A stretch of 64,000 nt of DNA from Papilionanthe hookeriana x Papilionanthe teres. Taxonomy: Eukaryota; Streptophyta; Magnoliopsida; Asparagales; Orchidaceae. Of the stretch, positions 36,801 through 48,242 are shown piece by piece. The stretch's first letter is position 1; each line of letters begins with the position of its first letter. The position numbers were made by a program, and so were the translations under genes. The notes under the pieces were generated by a model, which searched no databases, had not been told where the DNA came from, and worked only from the letters and a program-made list of their open reading frames with translations. The stretch spans positions 81,393,729-81,457,728 of the forward strand of contig CM040424.1 in the NCBI GenBank assembly GCA_022702705.1, read 5' to 3'.

Positions 36801-38079
36801 AATATATTGTACTTCTACCATTAAAGGAATCAATAGTGATGAGCTCTTAGATAGGGGTGGGAACCATCGTTGCTCGTGCTTCCTTTCTAAAGGCTATGAG
36901 AGAGCCACAAGTGGAACTCGACCGAACCGAGGATTAAATTTATTCCTTTTTTATTTTCTTTCTTTATTTTCTACAAGTTCCTTCCTTTGCTTCCTTCCTT
37001 TTTGGTTCTTAACCTATTTCTCTTGTTTTAGATTAGGTATTTGCTTTCAAGGGACTTCTATATATTATTTATTAGTGTTTTTGAGTTTTAGTTTTCTGAT
37101 TTCATAATTTGAGAAGTGTATTCTCTGAGTTTTGCTCTCCGGAGTGCTGTAACCTCTTTCTATCGCAAGTGGTGGGTCTGTAACTTGCCTAGGAAATAGT
37201 GATGGATTCCCCTTGATGCCCTTACCTCCTCGACACGCCATTTGCTTGCTGTTTTCCGCTGAACTGTCTTCAAACAAACCTTGTGCTGCTGTTTCCTTCA
37301 GTAATTCGCAACATCATCGCCCTGGTTCGCTTTCCAGCCTCCCGGACTTCGTTGAGTTGACTTTTGACTGTTGTTTCAAGCAACGGCAGTCACCGAACAC
37401 CTCCAGTCTGCAGTCCAGCCGCAGGGAACTGCTTCTGTTTCCTTCTGTGTTTGCTGTCCCACCACCCATCGTGTCAATTATTGACTTCCACCCATCACCC
37501 AACTCATGGTATTCACCCTACAACCTCTCCGCCATCTTTGGTGCGATATCACACTATCTAGGACCCTAGAATGTTGTCAGTGTGCTTTTGATAGCTTTAT
37601 CTTGACTGCCATAAATTGACTTAGTTTTTGAACGGGAGTTGTTTTATAGTATGCATTATGCGTAGTTTTCAATAGATAATCATTTCAATTCCCCAGTATT
37701 TATAATTTCCCGTTGGTTGCTTGTGATTTCAACCCGCCATATTGTTGTGAACTGTTTTGTTTTCTTTTAGGGAAATTGGAAAGGGTTCAGTGGACTCATG
37801 GGTTATGCCCCTTCAAAAACAGGTTGCTTCACCTTATGATACTATTCTAATCTTGTTTTTGAAAAATTATATTTTTGAAGCGTCCTGATACGATTTCCTT
37901 ACATGTTTACAGACAGATATTGTTTGTGAAAAGGTAATAACACTATTTTTGGGCAACTTTCGTTCACATCAATAGCGTTGTTGGATTTTTGCTGAACTCC
38001 GCCACAATCTAACTTATTAATCAGGTGAAGGAAATGAAGGAACTGGAGTGGAGGTTTTAACATTGTTGGCCTTTCTCAG
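33827..38079 (+). CDS. palmitoyl-protein thioesterase-like gene, 5' half only, frameshift in exon 5
   Basis: The family removes palmitate from S-acylated proteins in the lysosome or vacuole. Exons: 33827-33926, 34078-34162, 37771-37822, 37913-37933, 38025-38079, all with GT-AG borders and matching phases. Residues 1 to about 25 form a signal peptide (LLLKIFLALAIFCSS). Then LPFIVIHGIGDACDNRG, FTELLSEWSNSQGYCLEIG, DSWVMPLQKQTDIVCEKVKEMKEL and NIVGLSQ, the N-terminal alpha/beta-hydrolase core up to the nucleophile elbow (G-x-S-x-G is split by the next intron). Exon 5 has 55 nt where 54 are expected: an extra G after CTG (about 38047) creates a TAA before NIVGLSQ. The exons for the remaining two thirds, with the catalytic Asp and His, were not found up to 41341. 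Introns contain retroelements. It is either a pseudogene or a gene with a huge intron plus a consensus error. Confidence 0.85.
34565..35279 (+). repeat. 5' LTR of the gag-only element
   Basis: About 715 bp, aligned with 36840-37579 along most of its length: shared CTTCTATATATTAT, GGTGGATTCCCCTTGA, TTCGCTTTCCAGCC, GGGAACTGCTTC and TATCACACCGTCTAGGA. The copies differ at many sites, so the insertion is not recent. Confidence 0.8.
35345..36408 (+). pseudogene. gag of the gag-only element (frameshifted)
   Basis: Two overlapping segments. 35345-35620 encodes a Gln/Arg-rich N-terminus leading to VDLPDFDGCMNPDEFIEWL; 35624-36286 continues with MEQVFEYKDIPPDKSVKLTV, a W-x-x-x-K-R-E-M block, YLHDVFLRLHYLQQKDLSVE and a C-terminal basic linker. 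This is the Ty3/gypsy retrotrans_gag layout. A stop (TAG at 35618-35620) separates them. The zinc knuckle reads FKCHEYRHITANC with the expected first Cys replaced, so it is degenerate. Confidence 0.75.
36440..36800 (+). pseudogene. aspartic protease fragment of the gag-only element
   Basis: Translation in pieces gives KGRHATSLIINDGSC (active site region, with N-D-G-S-C in place of the usual D-S-G-S/A), then YDLTWLNNGNEICVDKRFLV and DAVLMNACHILLGR. This is the typical gypsy protease order with the conserved (H)ILLGR strand. In-frame stops are present. It runs directly towards the 3' LTR. Confidence 0.7.
36840..37579 (+). repeat. 3' LTR of the gag-only element
   Basis: Counterpart of 34565-35279. 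It ends TTGTCA followed by the GTGTG duplication. The exact start (36837 or 36840) is uncertain because the first 90 bp are diverged. Confidence 0.75.
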
Positions 38080-38745
38080 GTATTAATATAACTTTTTTTC
38101 TCTTTTTCACTCTTCTTGCTTCATTTGTGCAATTTTTTGATAGGAAAATTATTATTGTAACCATCAATATGCAGTTCTTACTTCAAAAATAACTATGCGA
38201 GCCATAGTGTATTTCCTGCACCTTAGCCAACCATCAAAAACGACCCTATCAAAAAGATCTAAAATTCCACATTTCTTTAGTCCCTTGAACTTTCCTGCTT
38301 TAACACTTGGAGTCGCTATTGGCTCTGGTTTTTCTAATTAGAGAATGCTTTTATCAATATAATTATATGCTGTGATACTCGTTTGCATCCTAAATTTCAC
38401 AAACAAATCTATCATTACATAAAATTTTAACTTCTATTTTTTTTGTTTTAGTTTTTTTAAATCTTTCTCTAGACACCCTGATATTGTTGCATGTAATCAT
38501 TTACAATCACAATGTGTCATCGATATGTGCCCATAGTGCTTGCAGGTGATGAAAAGATCTGTCTTTCTGCTGGAATATGTCAATATACGGTTCCATAGTT
38601 ATGCTATTCTAGTGCTATGAAACTTCCATTTGGAGTTACGATATGGAGAGGAGGATTTTGGTGTCCCCAATAGGTTTGAGAAGTTGCATGGTTAGGAGGA
38701 AATGAAGTTGTTTGCTAAACCCCAAACTAGGTGATGGGGGGAATC
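38080..38745. other. continuation of thioesterase intron 5, no exon recognised
   Basis: Starts with the GTATTAATAT donor side. I searched for the expected GNL.ARG..EFC and G.PHAG segments on the plus strand and did not see them. Confidence 0.5.
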
Positions 38746-39846
38746 TTATCTCCCATGATTTGCTTCCATTATTATACTATGGTAACTCATGATTTGGTAT
38801 ATGATACTGGAGTTAACCCAAACAGTGAAAAGAATACCAAATATTATTACTGAATTCAGAATTAGAGAAATACAATCACATAAATGGAAATAGAAATAAC
38901 AACACACGACACAAACACAACTAGGATTGGATCCTGGTGGCAAGTGGTAGAAAAGGGTGGTTAACAAGCAAAAACAACGAGTCTGTTTCCTATGTCCCGG
39001 ACAGCAAATGAGCTGCCAAAATCGATGTGAAAGGGCTGTTCGGATCAGCAAAATAGCCAAGGAGTGGGTGGTCTGGGCCCACGGGGTTGGCGGCAGTAAG
39101 GGGCAACGTGAGAAGTGGCTGGGAAGACAGGCACAGTAGTGGGAGGCCGTCCCGTCGTGTTGGGATGAAGTATAACAATAGTTGGAGTGAGTTTCAGGAA
39201 GTGCCAGCGAGTAGGGTGCGATGGGACAGCAGGAAAACATCAGGCGTGCAGTTTTTCGGATGGCGGCAGTGATAAATATGGCTGGACAACGGTCGAAACT
39301 GCGAGGCAAGGGAACAATGAAGACAGTGAAGGTGGAGGACTGGAACTGCAATGACAGCGAAGAGGAAGGAGGGAAAGGCGATGGCGGTGGCTGGAACTGC
39401 AGAAAACGGCAGTCCGAATTCTGTCCTTGGCGGCTGCAGCTAGGAAAACGGATGGCAGCAATGAAGGGCTGGATGCGGGGTAAGGAAAGTCGGAGATAAC
39501 TACCCCCGCAAAAATGAGATACAACCGGGGCGCCACTCGCCCTTGGGAGCAAACCACCACCTCATAATAAGATACAATCAAAGCACCACTCACATTTGGA
39601 TACAACCCTAGAAGAGGAAAATCTAGACGTCGACGGCTGTTCGGACAAAAATACGACTAAAAACTGACTTCCAAACCTTAATACAACACATATATAAGAA
39701 ATGACTAAAAATGAATGAAGGATAATAGGAAAGGAAGCATAGAAAAGGAAATCGGGATGGAATCAGCCCGTCTCCACCATTTCCCGTGATTGTGGCAGCT
39801 GCATAGCTTGCATCCCGAGTCCGAAGTGGGAGACGCTCCTGCGTCA
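38746..39846 (-). mobile_element. probable solo LTR related to the gag-only element
   Basis: On the minus strand it begins TGACGCAGGAGCGTCTCCCA, similar in design to TGACGCGCGACGCGGG of the 34565 LTR. It continues with the same style of TTCCTTTCCT/TATATATG leader and GC-rich PPR-rich interior, and ends in AT-rich sequence near GAATTCAG. A 268-residue open frame (39552-38746) is Pro/Ser-rich without motifs and is not called a gene. I found neither target duplication nor internal region. The left boundary is uncertain. Confidence 0.45.
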
Positions 39847-41341
39847 TCATAGTCATGAAAATCTTGTTCCTATGGCAAAACCACTATGGTTCTGGACCTG
39901 TTTGTTGTTATTGTGCTGCAATAACTCTTTTAACTATTATATGGTATTTGCTGTAGTAATTCTTTCCTATGACCATGCTACAATTCTAAGAATATTTACT
40001 GGAATTACCACAATCCTGCCATCTTCTCCTATTGTTGCCTCTCATTTGTGCCGCCTCTAAATTTCTTTTTTCGGAAGAACCTACGTGAGTACTTTGAAAC
40101 CTAAGACTGATTTCCATTGCTTTTGTGATGGGAGAATTGAAACTTAATGCTTTGACTTGATCTGGGAGGATTATGAGAATTTTTTTATGTTGGGCTCTTT
40201 GTGGGTGATATGGTAGATGATTGAGGCATGTAGACAAGATACAATTTTGATCATTAAAATAAAATTATAGTTTTCATCAATTTTTGTGTGCTGGGAGGCA
40301 GTATTTTCTTTGACCGTCTCACATGAGTTGACTACATTTGAAGATGAATTTCCTTTTTTCATAGGCAATGCCTAAATATTTCTTATGGAAGATTGCTGTT
40401 ATGATTATTGTTGTATTTGGTTTTGTTGCTGCTTTACGTGTGTGATTGAAATTTTGTGTGGTTCAATACATGCTGAATTTTATTTTGTTTGTTGAAATTT
40501 GATCACTGTTTAGAGTTAATATTCTCTCGCTCTTTTTCATATTGAATTTTAGATTTTGGCAGCTATTAGATTATTCTTTAGAAAGAACTAAGCTTGTTGT
40601 AATTTTAACATGAAAATTTGCTGACTTTTGCTGTAAATAATAGTTGATAATTCGTTGATTGTAAATTTTGTGTCCTTTTTGTCTCACATTCCGGTTCATT
40701 AGTAAACCCTAGATCCTTAATCAGTCTACATCAAATTAATTTCAAGGCTTATAGTGCTTTATTAAGTTAACTAAAGTTGGGCATAAATACTTGGGTTAAT
40801 AAGCAAAATAATGAAGGATGTGATGCACAGTTGGGAAGTTTTGATTCAAAATGAATGCAACATAATTATCATTGGGATCTAATCTAAAATTTGACATTCG
40901 ATGGGAAATACAATCTTGATAAATTTTTAGGATGGATTGAAAATTCAAAAGGCATTTTTTAATTTCATTAGCTATTTGATTTTGAAAAAAAATTGATTTG
41001 ATAAATTAAAATTAGTGGATGTAAAGTCATTTCGGCTAAGTATTGTAAGTGAAACTTGGCAGACTAAAAATATAAACCTAAAAATATTATGTTACTTGGT
41101 GAGCATAGATATCGATCTCATGACCCATCTAGGCATTGTAAGCAAGGTGCATATGATGTAAATGCATATTAAGATAGGTTTAGTAATCCTATAAATAATT
41201 ATGGTTTACTTCAAAACTACCTTGTTATTTTTATGTATTTTGTTAATGACCTTAGGAAAGAAATTAGGGTTGTCTTAAGCCATAATTTACCAAATACCCT
41301 ATGTATGGCCTTGACTAGGTCTTTGAATATTGTGGTATAGT
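39847..41341. other. AT-rich spacer left of the giant element
   Basis: No exon, RNA gene or bounded repeat recognised. It may still be intron sequence of the thioesterase-like gene. Confidence 0.45.
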
Positions 41342-44300
41342 TGTCGGCCGCTTTAGAGAGCTTTGAGTTTTTAATTTAGTATATATACGTATTGATTCTT
41401 GAAAATAAAGTTTTAAATTTTAAAATATGAAAATTTAGAAAGGACGGATCTCATTCGTTTAGCAGTTTGAATGAACGAGCGCGATATCGCGAGTAACGCA
41501 TCTATTCCGAAGAATAGACACCCTACTCGACAATATCGCTCGATCAAATAAACCACAAAATTCATGACATCCGTTCTGGTCTGCGAACCTTTATGTGGAC
41601 CGAGCAAATTCCCTATTTAATACAAAAGAATTAAATAGGTGTTTATATTATCCGGGTCTTTAAAACTCCCTATAGAGGCAAGCCCCTATAGTTAATTACC
41701 CCTCAAATGACCGAAGTCACTTGAGAGAACTCTCGATTTAGATCGCGGGTTTCTATCTTCACGAATTCAAAAGGTAGGGTTTTCCAACGAAATTTGAGAG
41801 TAGGAAATCCAATAGGTGAAGGGCGCAAGGAGGAACAGTTATTTCTGGAGTCAAAGGAAAGAAGGGTAGGGGATGTCACAGATCTCGAGGAGGACCTCGA
41901 GGACGTCCCAGACTATCCTAAGGTCGGGTTTTAAATTTTGGAAAGAGAGATTTATTTTAATTTCAGTCCTGCAAATTAATTATAGGAATTACGTTTGCAT
42001 AATGTCCTGATTATGCAAATTACCTGAAAGACAGGAGGGCTTACGTCGTATCAGACGACAACCTCGGAAACCTACAGCGAGTTAGGGCTTATATCGCACG
42101 AGAGAGGTCGTGTAAAGGCCTAAAGGAATGAGTGAGGATTTATGTCGCGATGTGCGAACTACCATCGAAGTCCTAGGGCTTGTTATTTAAACTAAAGAAT
42201 GGTTTTCTGATGTCGACAACGAGTTTTGCTTGAAAAAGATGGCCGTGCCGCTTACTCGTGCTCCAAGCTCCACGTCAGAAGCAGGAATCGCAGCTAGATT
42301 AAAGGTTTTAAGTTAAAGTGAGCATGCGAGTCGTTTATTATTTTTATGCAGAAGTGAGTGTATGCAACCGTGACATGAGTAGTAGAAAAGAAACAAGAAA
42401 TGGGAGCATGCTTATAACAAGTCTAAACAAGTAGACATGTCATGCTAAACAGGGAGTATACTAAGCTATGCAGAGAATACTGCTATAACGAGTAAAACAC
42501 GTCGAGCTATGAGAAAGATACGGAAGTGTAAAACATGCTAAGCAAAGATATGTACTTGGAAGTAAACGACTTACTTCAAGCAGAAGTATATGCCGAAAAG
42601 TAAAATATGAATGACGCAGTATAATAGTAAATTAAGTAAAGATCCATCACGAGAGTACCGTATGCTTTCTTATCCTCAGTGCTACTTGTTACTCCGTTTA
42701 TTATCATTTTCATATTTTTCTTATTTCCTGCAGAAGAGTCATTAGCGCAGGAAAAAGCAAGAGTACAAGTAGTGGGCAAACACCTGGCTCAACAGGAGTA
42801 CTATGGTGTGTACAAAGAAAGTAGAGTCTGAAAACTCAACAGTAAAAACGAAAGAAAACGACGAGAAAGCGAGGAAAATCGCGGAAGAAAAACTAAGAAA
42901 GTCGAGAAAGAAAGAAAAGAAATGTCCAGTGAAAACTCCGAGGAAAGCCACAAACGAAAACAAAGCAAAACCGTAAACCGCAAAAAGCACTGCGAGAAAC
43001 CCACGGACGACCCGCTAAACTCACTGGAGAACCATAAGAAAGTCATGCGGCCTCTCGGAAAGAAAGACCCGTAAGCACGGTGGTGTTTCTGACTCGTAGC
43101 CGTGCTAATGTCCTGACTCGAGTGCCGACTACTTGCACCGACTTCTCGCATGGCAGATCCTAATCCGACTCGAATAACCAACCGTGGACCTTTATAAATT
43201 TTCATACATTTCATTTTTGGTTTGCATGCAAGTAAAAAGCCGTAGGTGAGTAGGCCGTGTAGTAGTGGAGGTAGTTTTTATATTTTTCAAACATATGTAT
43301 TTTTTTGTTTTAAAACATTTCGATCCACAGGCCGACTATCCTACAGTGACTGTGCCTACGAACGCTACCGTCTCAGCAGGAAACCCGCAGTGACGGCCGA
43401 ACGGCTTCCGTGATTCCCGCTCTACTCTCTACGCAGTCTCCGAGTCGGCGGCCCGATTCTATGGCTCTCGTAATTTTCTCGCTTTGCAGCCTCATCAATG
43501 TCCCCACCGCACTTACGACTTGCTGATGGCCCCACATATAACCCAAGGAGGTTATATATGCACACCTACACGTCCCCCGTAGGTGTGTGCTTTGAGCCAA
43601 GAAACAAGCGTGAAAACCAGGACGAGGGTCAGGAAAGGAGGATGGAGGCGGCTCACTTAACACAATTTCGAAAAGAGTGAGTCGATTTCAATAATCGTAA
43701 AACACGTAAGTCACCCCGGACTCCCGACCGACCTCACACATCCTAAGAAAAGGACTAAAGGCACATCGACGCTCTCGAGAAGGTGAAGACTAGACCCCTA
43801 AGAACGCACTCCCTTTTCCCAAATAACAGTGAAATCATAAATAAAGGTAAAATAAAAAGAAGAAAACTGCTCGCCGGGTGCTGGGTCCTGGGTCACTAAA
43901 CTGAGAGTGCTACCACAAAACTCCAAGGCTTAACCCACATTGATTTTCAATTCCTGAAACACAAACTTCCCTAAGACGTTCTCCCACCGGGCTCGGGACT
44001 CAAGCTATAGCGAATAGGAGAACCAATAATCCTTTGATACATAAGAAAGGGAATGGACAAGCCGTAAGCCACCAAACTAGCATCAATTTCACCAAATAAA
44101 TCCTCCAAGAAGTATTCCAGATATCGTGCTCAATTTATTTCCCACAAGTAAGCTAGGAAGCGCTTCCAAATTTCATTAAATCAATTCCATAGACAAGGGT
44201 AGAGCAAGGAACAAAGCCTCCATCACAAAAACCATCCAAATGAGGCTCTCGGCCAAGGCTAAAAACAGGAGCAAAGGCCCACGGCCCAAGCTACAACAAA

Positions 44301-44579
44301 TTACCACAACGAGGCTCACGGCCAAGCCCCCAACAAACAATCCACATTGATCTAAATTCATCGCAAATGCACGGGGATAAATCCACCAGATTACCAAAAT
44401 AATTCAAGATACCAACAACTTGAAAGAAGCACAAACCCGAGCCCAAAGGAGATCTAAAGCCGAGCCATTAAAAGGCCGCACCGGGAGGTCTGCAGGAACA
44501 ACAGGAACCAAAACCGAGCCCCCTACATCAAACACAAAGGGGAGCAATGCAGAGGAGCAGAAATGTAAACAGAAAAGAA

Positions 44580-44960
44580 ACCGAGCCCCCTATATCAAAC
44601 ACAAAGGGAGGCATTGCAGGAGCAAAGACAACGAAACGAGAAAGAAACCGAGCCCCCTACATAGTGCAAAGGCGCAGCCATAAGGCACACAGAAAGCGAG
44701 AAAACCGAGCCCCAAATGGAATGCAAAGGCAGCACCATAAGGCACACGAGAAGCGAAAAACCGAGCCCCAAATGGAATGCAAAGGGGCAACATAAGACAC
44801 ACAGAAAGGTGAAAACCGAGCCCCAAATGGAATGCAAAGGGGCAGCCATAAGGCACACAGAAAGCATAAAAACCTAGCCCCACATAGAATGCAAAGGGGC
44901 AACATAGGCACACGTAAACGAGAGAAGACCGAGCCCCAAATAGAGTGCAAAGGGGCAAGC
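44580..44960 (-). repeat. 57-bp tandem array in the 3' LTR
   Basis: Units containing CCGAGCCCCAAATGGAATGC and GGCAGCCATAAGGCACACAG repeat every 56-60 bp, about six to seven copies. It is the counterpart of 62110-62525 in the other LTR. Confidence 0.8.
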
Positions 44961-45850
44961 ATACTTTCCATAGTTCTCGCTAAAAGAAAATAAGGAAGGG
45001 GGCTTAGAATACATGCCCCCACATGCCAAAAGAGGATCACCACTTTGCTTTAAATACATCCAACATGCCTCAAATGATACAAGAGAGAAAGAGAAGCTAA
45101 AACCATGCCTCGTTTATATTCTTTTAAGCCAATGACCAAAGATAAACATCAAAACATGCTCATATAGATGCCTCGCACAAGCTTCAATCGATAAAAACAT
45201 CTCCAAACCCCTAGATAGAGCCATACTAGCATGCTTTTAGAAAAAGGAAGTAGAGAACCACCATTTTAAGCATTTAAAGAAAGAAAACATTCCAAGATAT
45301 AAAGCGTACACGGACAGTAGCATAGAGACGAAGAATGCCGACCCGACGGCAAGGCCGCGAGGTCTCCCGGGCTAAACCGAGAGAAGGAGAGGAGGAGGAG
45401 AAGTTGCCAAGTAGCTTAAGACACCCTAAAGAACAAGAAGCCTCGGCTAGCCGCCTCTCCACCTTCACCAAAAGAATCGGCCACCCCTAGGAAAGACCAA
45501 AACAGGGCTCTAAATAGGCGTGGGAGAGGGAGGAGAGGGCTGAGGCTTACCGGCGAACCCAAGAAGATCGAGGAAGTGACGGGGGATGGGGGGAAATGCC
45601 GCAGAGAAGATCGGCAGGGAGGCAGAGACGCGCGCGGGAGATCACGCGAGGTGACTCTCGCGCAGGGATAACACTCGAGGAGGCATGGGAGAAACACGCG
45701 GGGCTCGAGGGAGCAACGGTCACCGTGGAAAGGCGCGCGCGAGCGCGGGAGAAGGAAGGAACGGGAGCTCGATCGAACGAGCGAGAGAGAGAGCCACTCG
45801 ATCGAATGGGAGGGATTAGGGCTTAGGATAGAAAATAGGTTTTAAAATAT

Positions 45851-45854
<4 letters not shown>

Positions 45855-45890
<36 letters not shown>
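45855..45890. repeat. (TA)n run in the 3' LTR
   Basis: About 18 TA units. The equivalent place in the other LTR (63415-63430) has a much shorter run, a recent length change between the two LTRs. Confidence 0.8.
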
Positions 45891-45895
<5 letters not shown>

Positions 45896-46460
45896 TTTTA
45901 TTAAAAATAATAAGCCCAAAACCGCAATTTTCGTCCCGGCGAGCGATCGTCGCAAATTAAATATCAATTTTAGGTGGAAACGACGTTCCGGACGCAACGA
46001 CGAAGTCCGTTTCGTCATCCGAGGTCGCTCGGAGAACCTCGTCGACGGTCGCGTCGAAAGCGCGTCAAATCTGGCATCTTCTGAAATTCTGACTCGACGT
46101 TGATCGTCGCGGCGTTCTGGCTTCAATTTCGATCCGTCACGGAGTAACTCGAAGCGTCGAGGCCGTGGCTCGAGGAATTTGTGCTCGGTAGTGCAAAAAA
46201 TGTGCACGAGGCTATCCTAGCGTCCGTGGTCCCATAGGAACTCAATTCGGAGTCCTAACGCTAATTCCAACCTACCCGCCGTGAGCTAGGAGGTCGTGAA
46301 CTCCGTTCGGGACTCTAAAAGAGTGTCGAAGTGGTTTCGAGCATTCTAAAAACGAGGTGGGTCCAAAGGCTTAGGAATCTAAGATCGTCTGGGAAGCTCC
46401 TAAAGCTAGAATCCTAAATCCTAAGAGGAAAACTAAACCTCGACAAAAATGAGGTCAACA

Positions 46461-46474
46461 AATGGACCCCCAAT
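46461..46474 (-). other. polypurine tract next to the 3' LTR
   Basis: On the sense strand ATTGGGGGTCCATT directly precedes TGTTGACC. The G-run is at the position where plus-strand priming is expected. Confidence 0.6.
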
Positions 46475-46833
46475 AGGTGTGGTGTGCCGGACAGACACTC
46501 AACGCGTATTGGTGTTGACCGAGAGAGATCAACAAACGAACACAAAGCCGCCTAAGTAAAATACTTGGGACAGGCCGCGAGGAACGAAAAAAAAAGGAAA
46601 GAGAGTGAGTAGTTTCCGCTGGGGAAAAAGAGGGGGAACTCTCAATTAAGAGAGCCGCGACGTAAAGCTCAGGTCTCAAAATTTCAAATTCGGATTCGAT
46701 TTACTTTGTTTTCTTTCAATTTCAATTTCAATTTGAGTTTCGATTTTAAATTTCAATTTCAATTTTCGATTTCGGGTTTTAATTTCGACTTTAATTTCGG
46801 AGAAGAATTTCGATTTAGGAGGAAGTGAGAAAA

Positions 46834-47505
46834 GGAATCGGACGACCCTGCACCGACCCGGAAGTTTATGGAAATTTACGGAAAGTGCGGAAAAAAGGAA
46901 TCGGACGACCCTGCACCGACCCTGGAATTTATGGAAATTTACGGAAAATGTGGAAAAAGGAATCGGACGACCCTGCACCGACCCTCGAATTTATGGAAAT
47001 TTACGGAAAGTGTGGAAAAAAGGAATCGGACGACCCTGCACCGACCCTGGAATTTATGTAAATTTACGGAAAATGTGGAAAAAAGGAATCGGACGACCCT
47101 GCACCGACCCTGAAATTTATGGAAATTTACGGAAAGTTGCGGAAAAAGGAATCGGACGACCCTGCACCGACCCTGGAATTTATGGAAATTTACGGAAGAA
47201 GCGGAAAAAGGAATCGGACGACCCTGCACCGACCCTGGAATTTATGGAAATTTACGGAAGAAGCGGAAAAAGGAATCGGACGACCCTGCACCGACCCTGG
47301 AATTTATGGAAATTTACGGAAAGTGTGGAAAAAAGGAATCGGACGACCCTGCACCGACCCTGGAATTTATGGAAATTTACGGAAAATGTGAAAAAAAAGG
47401 AATCGGACGACCCTGCACCGACCTTGGAATTTATGGAAATTTACGGAAAGAGCGGAAAAAAGGAATCGGACGACCCTGCACCGACCCTGGAATTTATGGA
47501 AATTG
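46834..47505. repeat. 63-bp tandem array, 11 units, in the element's 3' untranslated region
   Basis: GGAATCGGACGACCCTGCAC begins units at 46834, 46897, 46959, 47022, 47085, 47148, 47210, 47272, 47335, 47399 and 47462. Periods are 62-64 bp. Units differ mainly at AAGTGTGG/AGAAGCGG/AAAATGTGG just before the A-run. It lies between the extra 3' reading frame and the 3' LTR, the hypervariable region known to found satellites in Ogre-type elements. Confidence 0.95.
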
Positions 47506-47507
47506 GT

Positions 47508-47672
47508 GGAGAATTTATGAGGAATTTATGCAGAGAATTTGAAAAGATTTATGCAGAGAATTTATGAAGATTTATGCAGAGAATTTATGAAGATTTATGC
47601 AGAGAATTTGAAAAGATTTATGCAGAGAATTTATGAAGATTTATGCAGAGAATTTATGAAGATTTATGAAAA
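47508..47672. repeat. second tandem array, about 23-bp unit
   Basis: AGAATTTATGAAGATTTATGC and its variant with TTGAAAAG alternate about seven times directly after the 63-bp array. Confidence 0.8.
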
Positions 47673-48242
47673 CTTGTGAGAATTTGAGAGAGATCGTACA
47701 AGGAGTAAAGAAACTCAGGAAGCCTGGGAAGAGTACGCAGAATTCGCGGGAATTTGATCACGAGAGACGCGGAACTCGAATTTCACTTTAAATTTCATTA
47801 TTTTAAGTTTTCTTAACATTACGGATTTTGTTTCAATTTTCGCATTTTTACTTGTTTTCTCATTTTCATTCTTTTTTTTTTTTAGAACATTTTTGTTTCG
47901 TTGTTTGTTCGTTGTAATTTCGACCAACGCGTGGTCATGCGGCTTTTCATTCGTAGCGCAACTGGAAGTATATTCCAACAGAAGTATCTGACTCGCAGAA
48001 GAGAGAACATTTTCATTGATTCCGATTCAAAACTCAGCAAGATAACCGATGTCTTGTTGAAAGCACATCCAAAAATATCCGTGGTACATCCGAAAGTAGC
48101 ATCGAAACACCGTATGCTGAATGGCAGACTGGCACAAAACGGTAGACATCTGCTCTCTGAAGTCGTCACGTGAGCAAGCCAACCTATCAGGCTATGCTCC
48201 GGAACAAAAGTCCCCTTGCATACGCCAAAAGGTACGGCTATG
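47673..48242 (-). other. 3' leader between the extra reading frame and the arrays
   Basis: No protein recognised on either strand. A T-run (47869-47882 on plus) is present. Confidence 0.4.

Larger units (their letters stand above)
34560..37584 (+). mobile_element. 3.0-kb LTR retroelement with gag and partial protease only (TR-GAG-like), in intron 2
   Basis: Body 34565-37579, bounded by the 5-bp target duplication GTGTG (34560-34564 and 37580-37584). LTRs begin TGACGCGCG/TGAGCTC and end in CA. The interior has gag and a protease fragment. Reverse transcriptase, RNase H and integrase are absent, so it would depend on enzymes from related elements. It is inserted in sense orientation in intron 2 of the thioesterase-like gene and leaves both splice sites intact. 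Confidence 0.85.
41342..46460 (-). repeat. 3' LTR of the giant element (5119 bp)
   Basis: On the sense (minus) strand starts TGTTGACCTCATTTTTGTCG at 46460 and ends GCGGCCGACA at 41342. It aligns with 58872-63994 over its full length. A TATATAA motif on the sense strand (43551-43558, in GCATATATAACCTCC) is conserved in both copies and is the best promoter candidate, about 2.9 kb into the LTR. Confidence 0.92.

Noticed and set aside
38746..39552. 268-residue minus-strand open frame
   Set aside because: Pro/Ser/Cys-rich composition and no domain; explained better as part of a GC-rich LTR-like insertion.
46834..47505. CRISPR-like regular repetition
   Set aside because: Units are contiguous and near-identical without unique spacers, in a plant retroelement 3' region.
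46825..47567. Overlapping open frames of up to 205 residues with a repeated ESDDPAPTLEFMEIYGK-like peptide
   Set aside because: They are translations of the 63-bp tandem array in several frames; unit lengths of 62 and 64 bp break any single protein.
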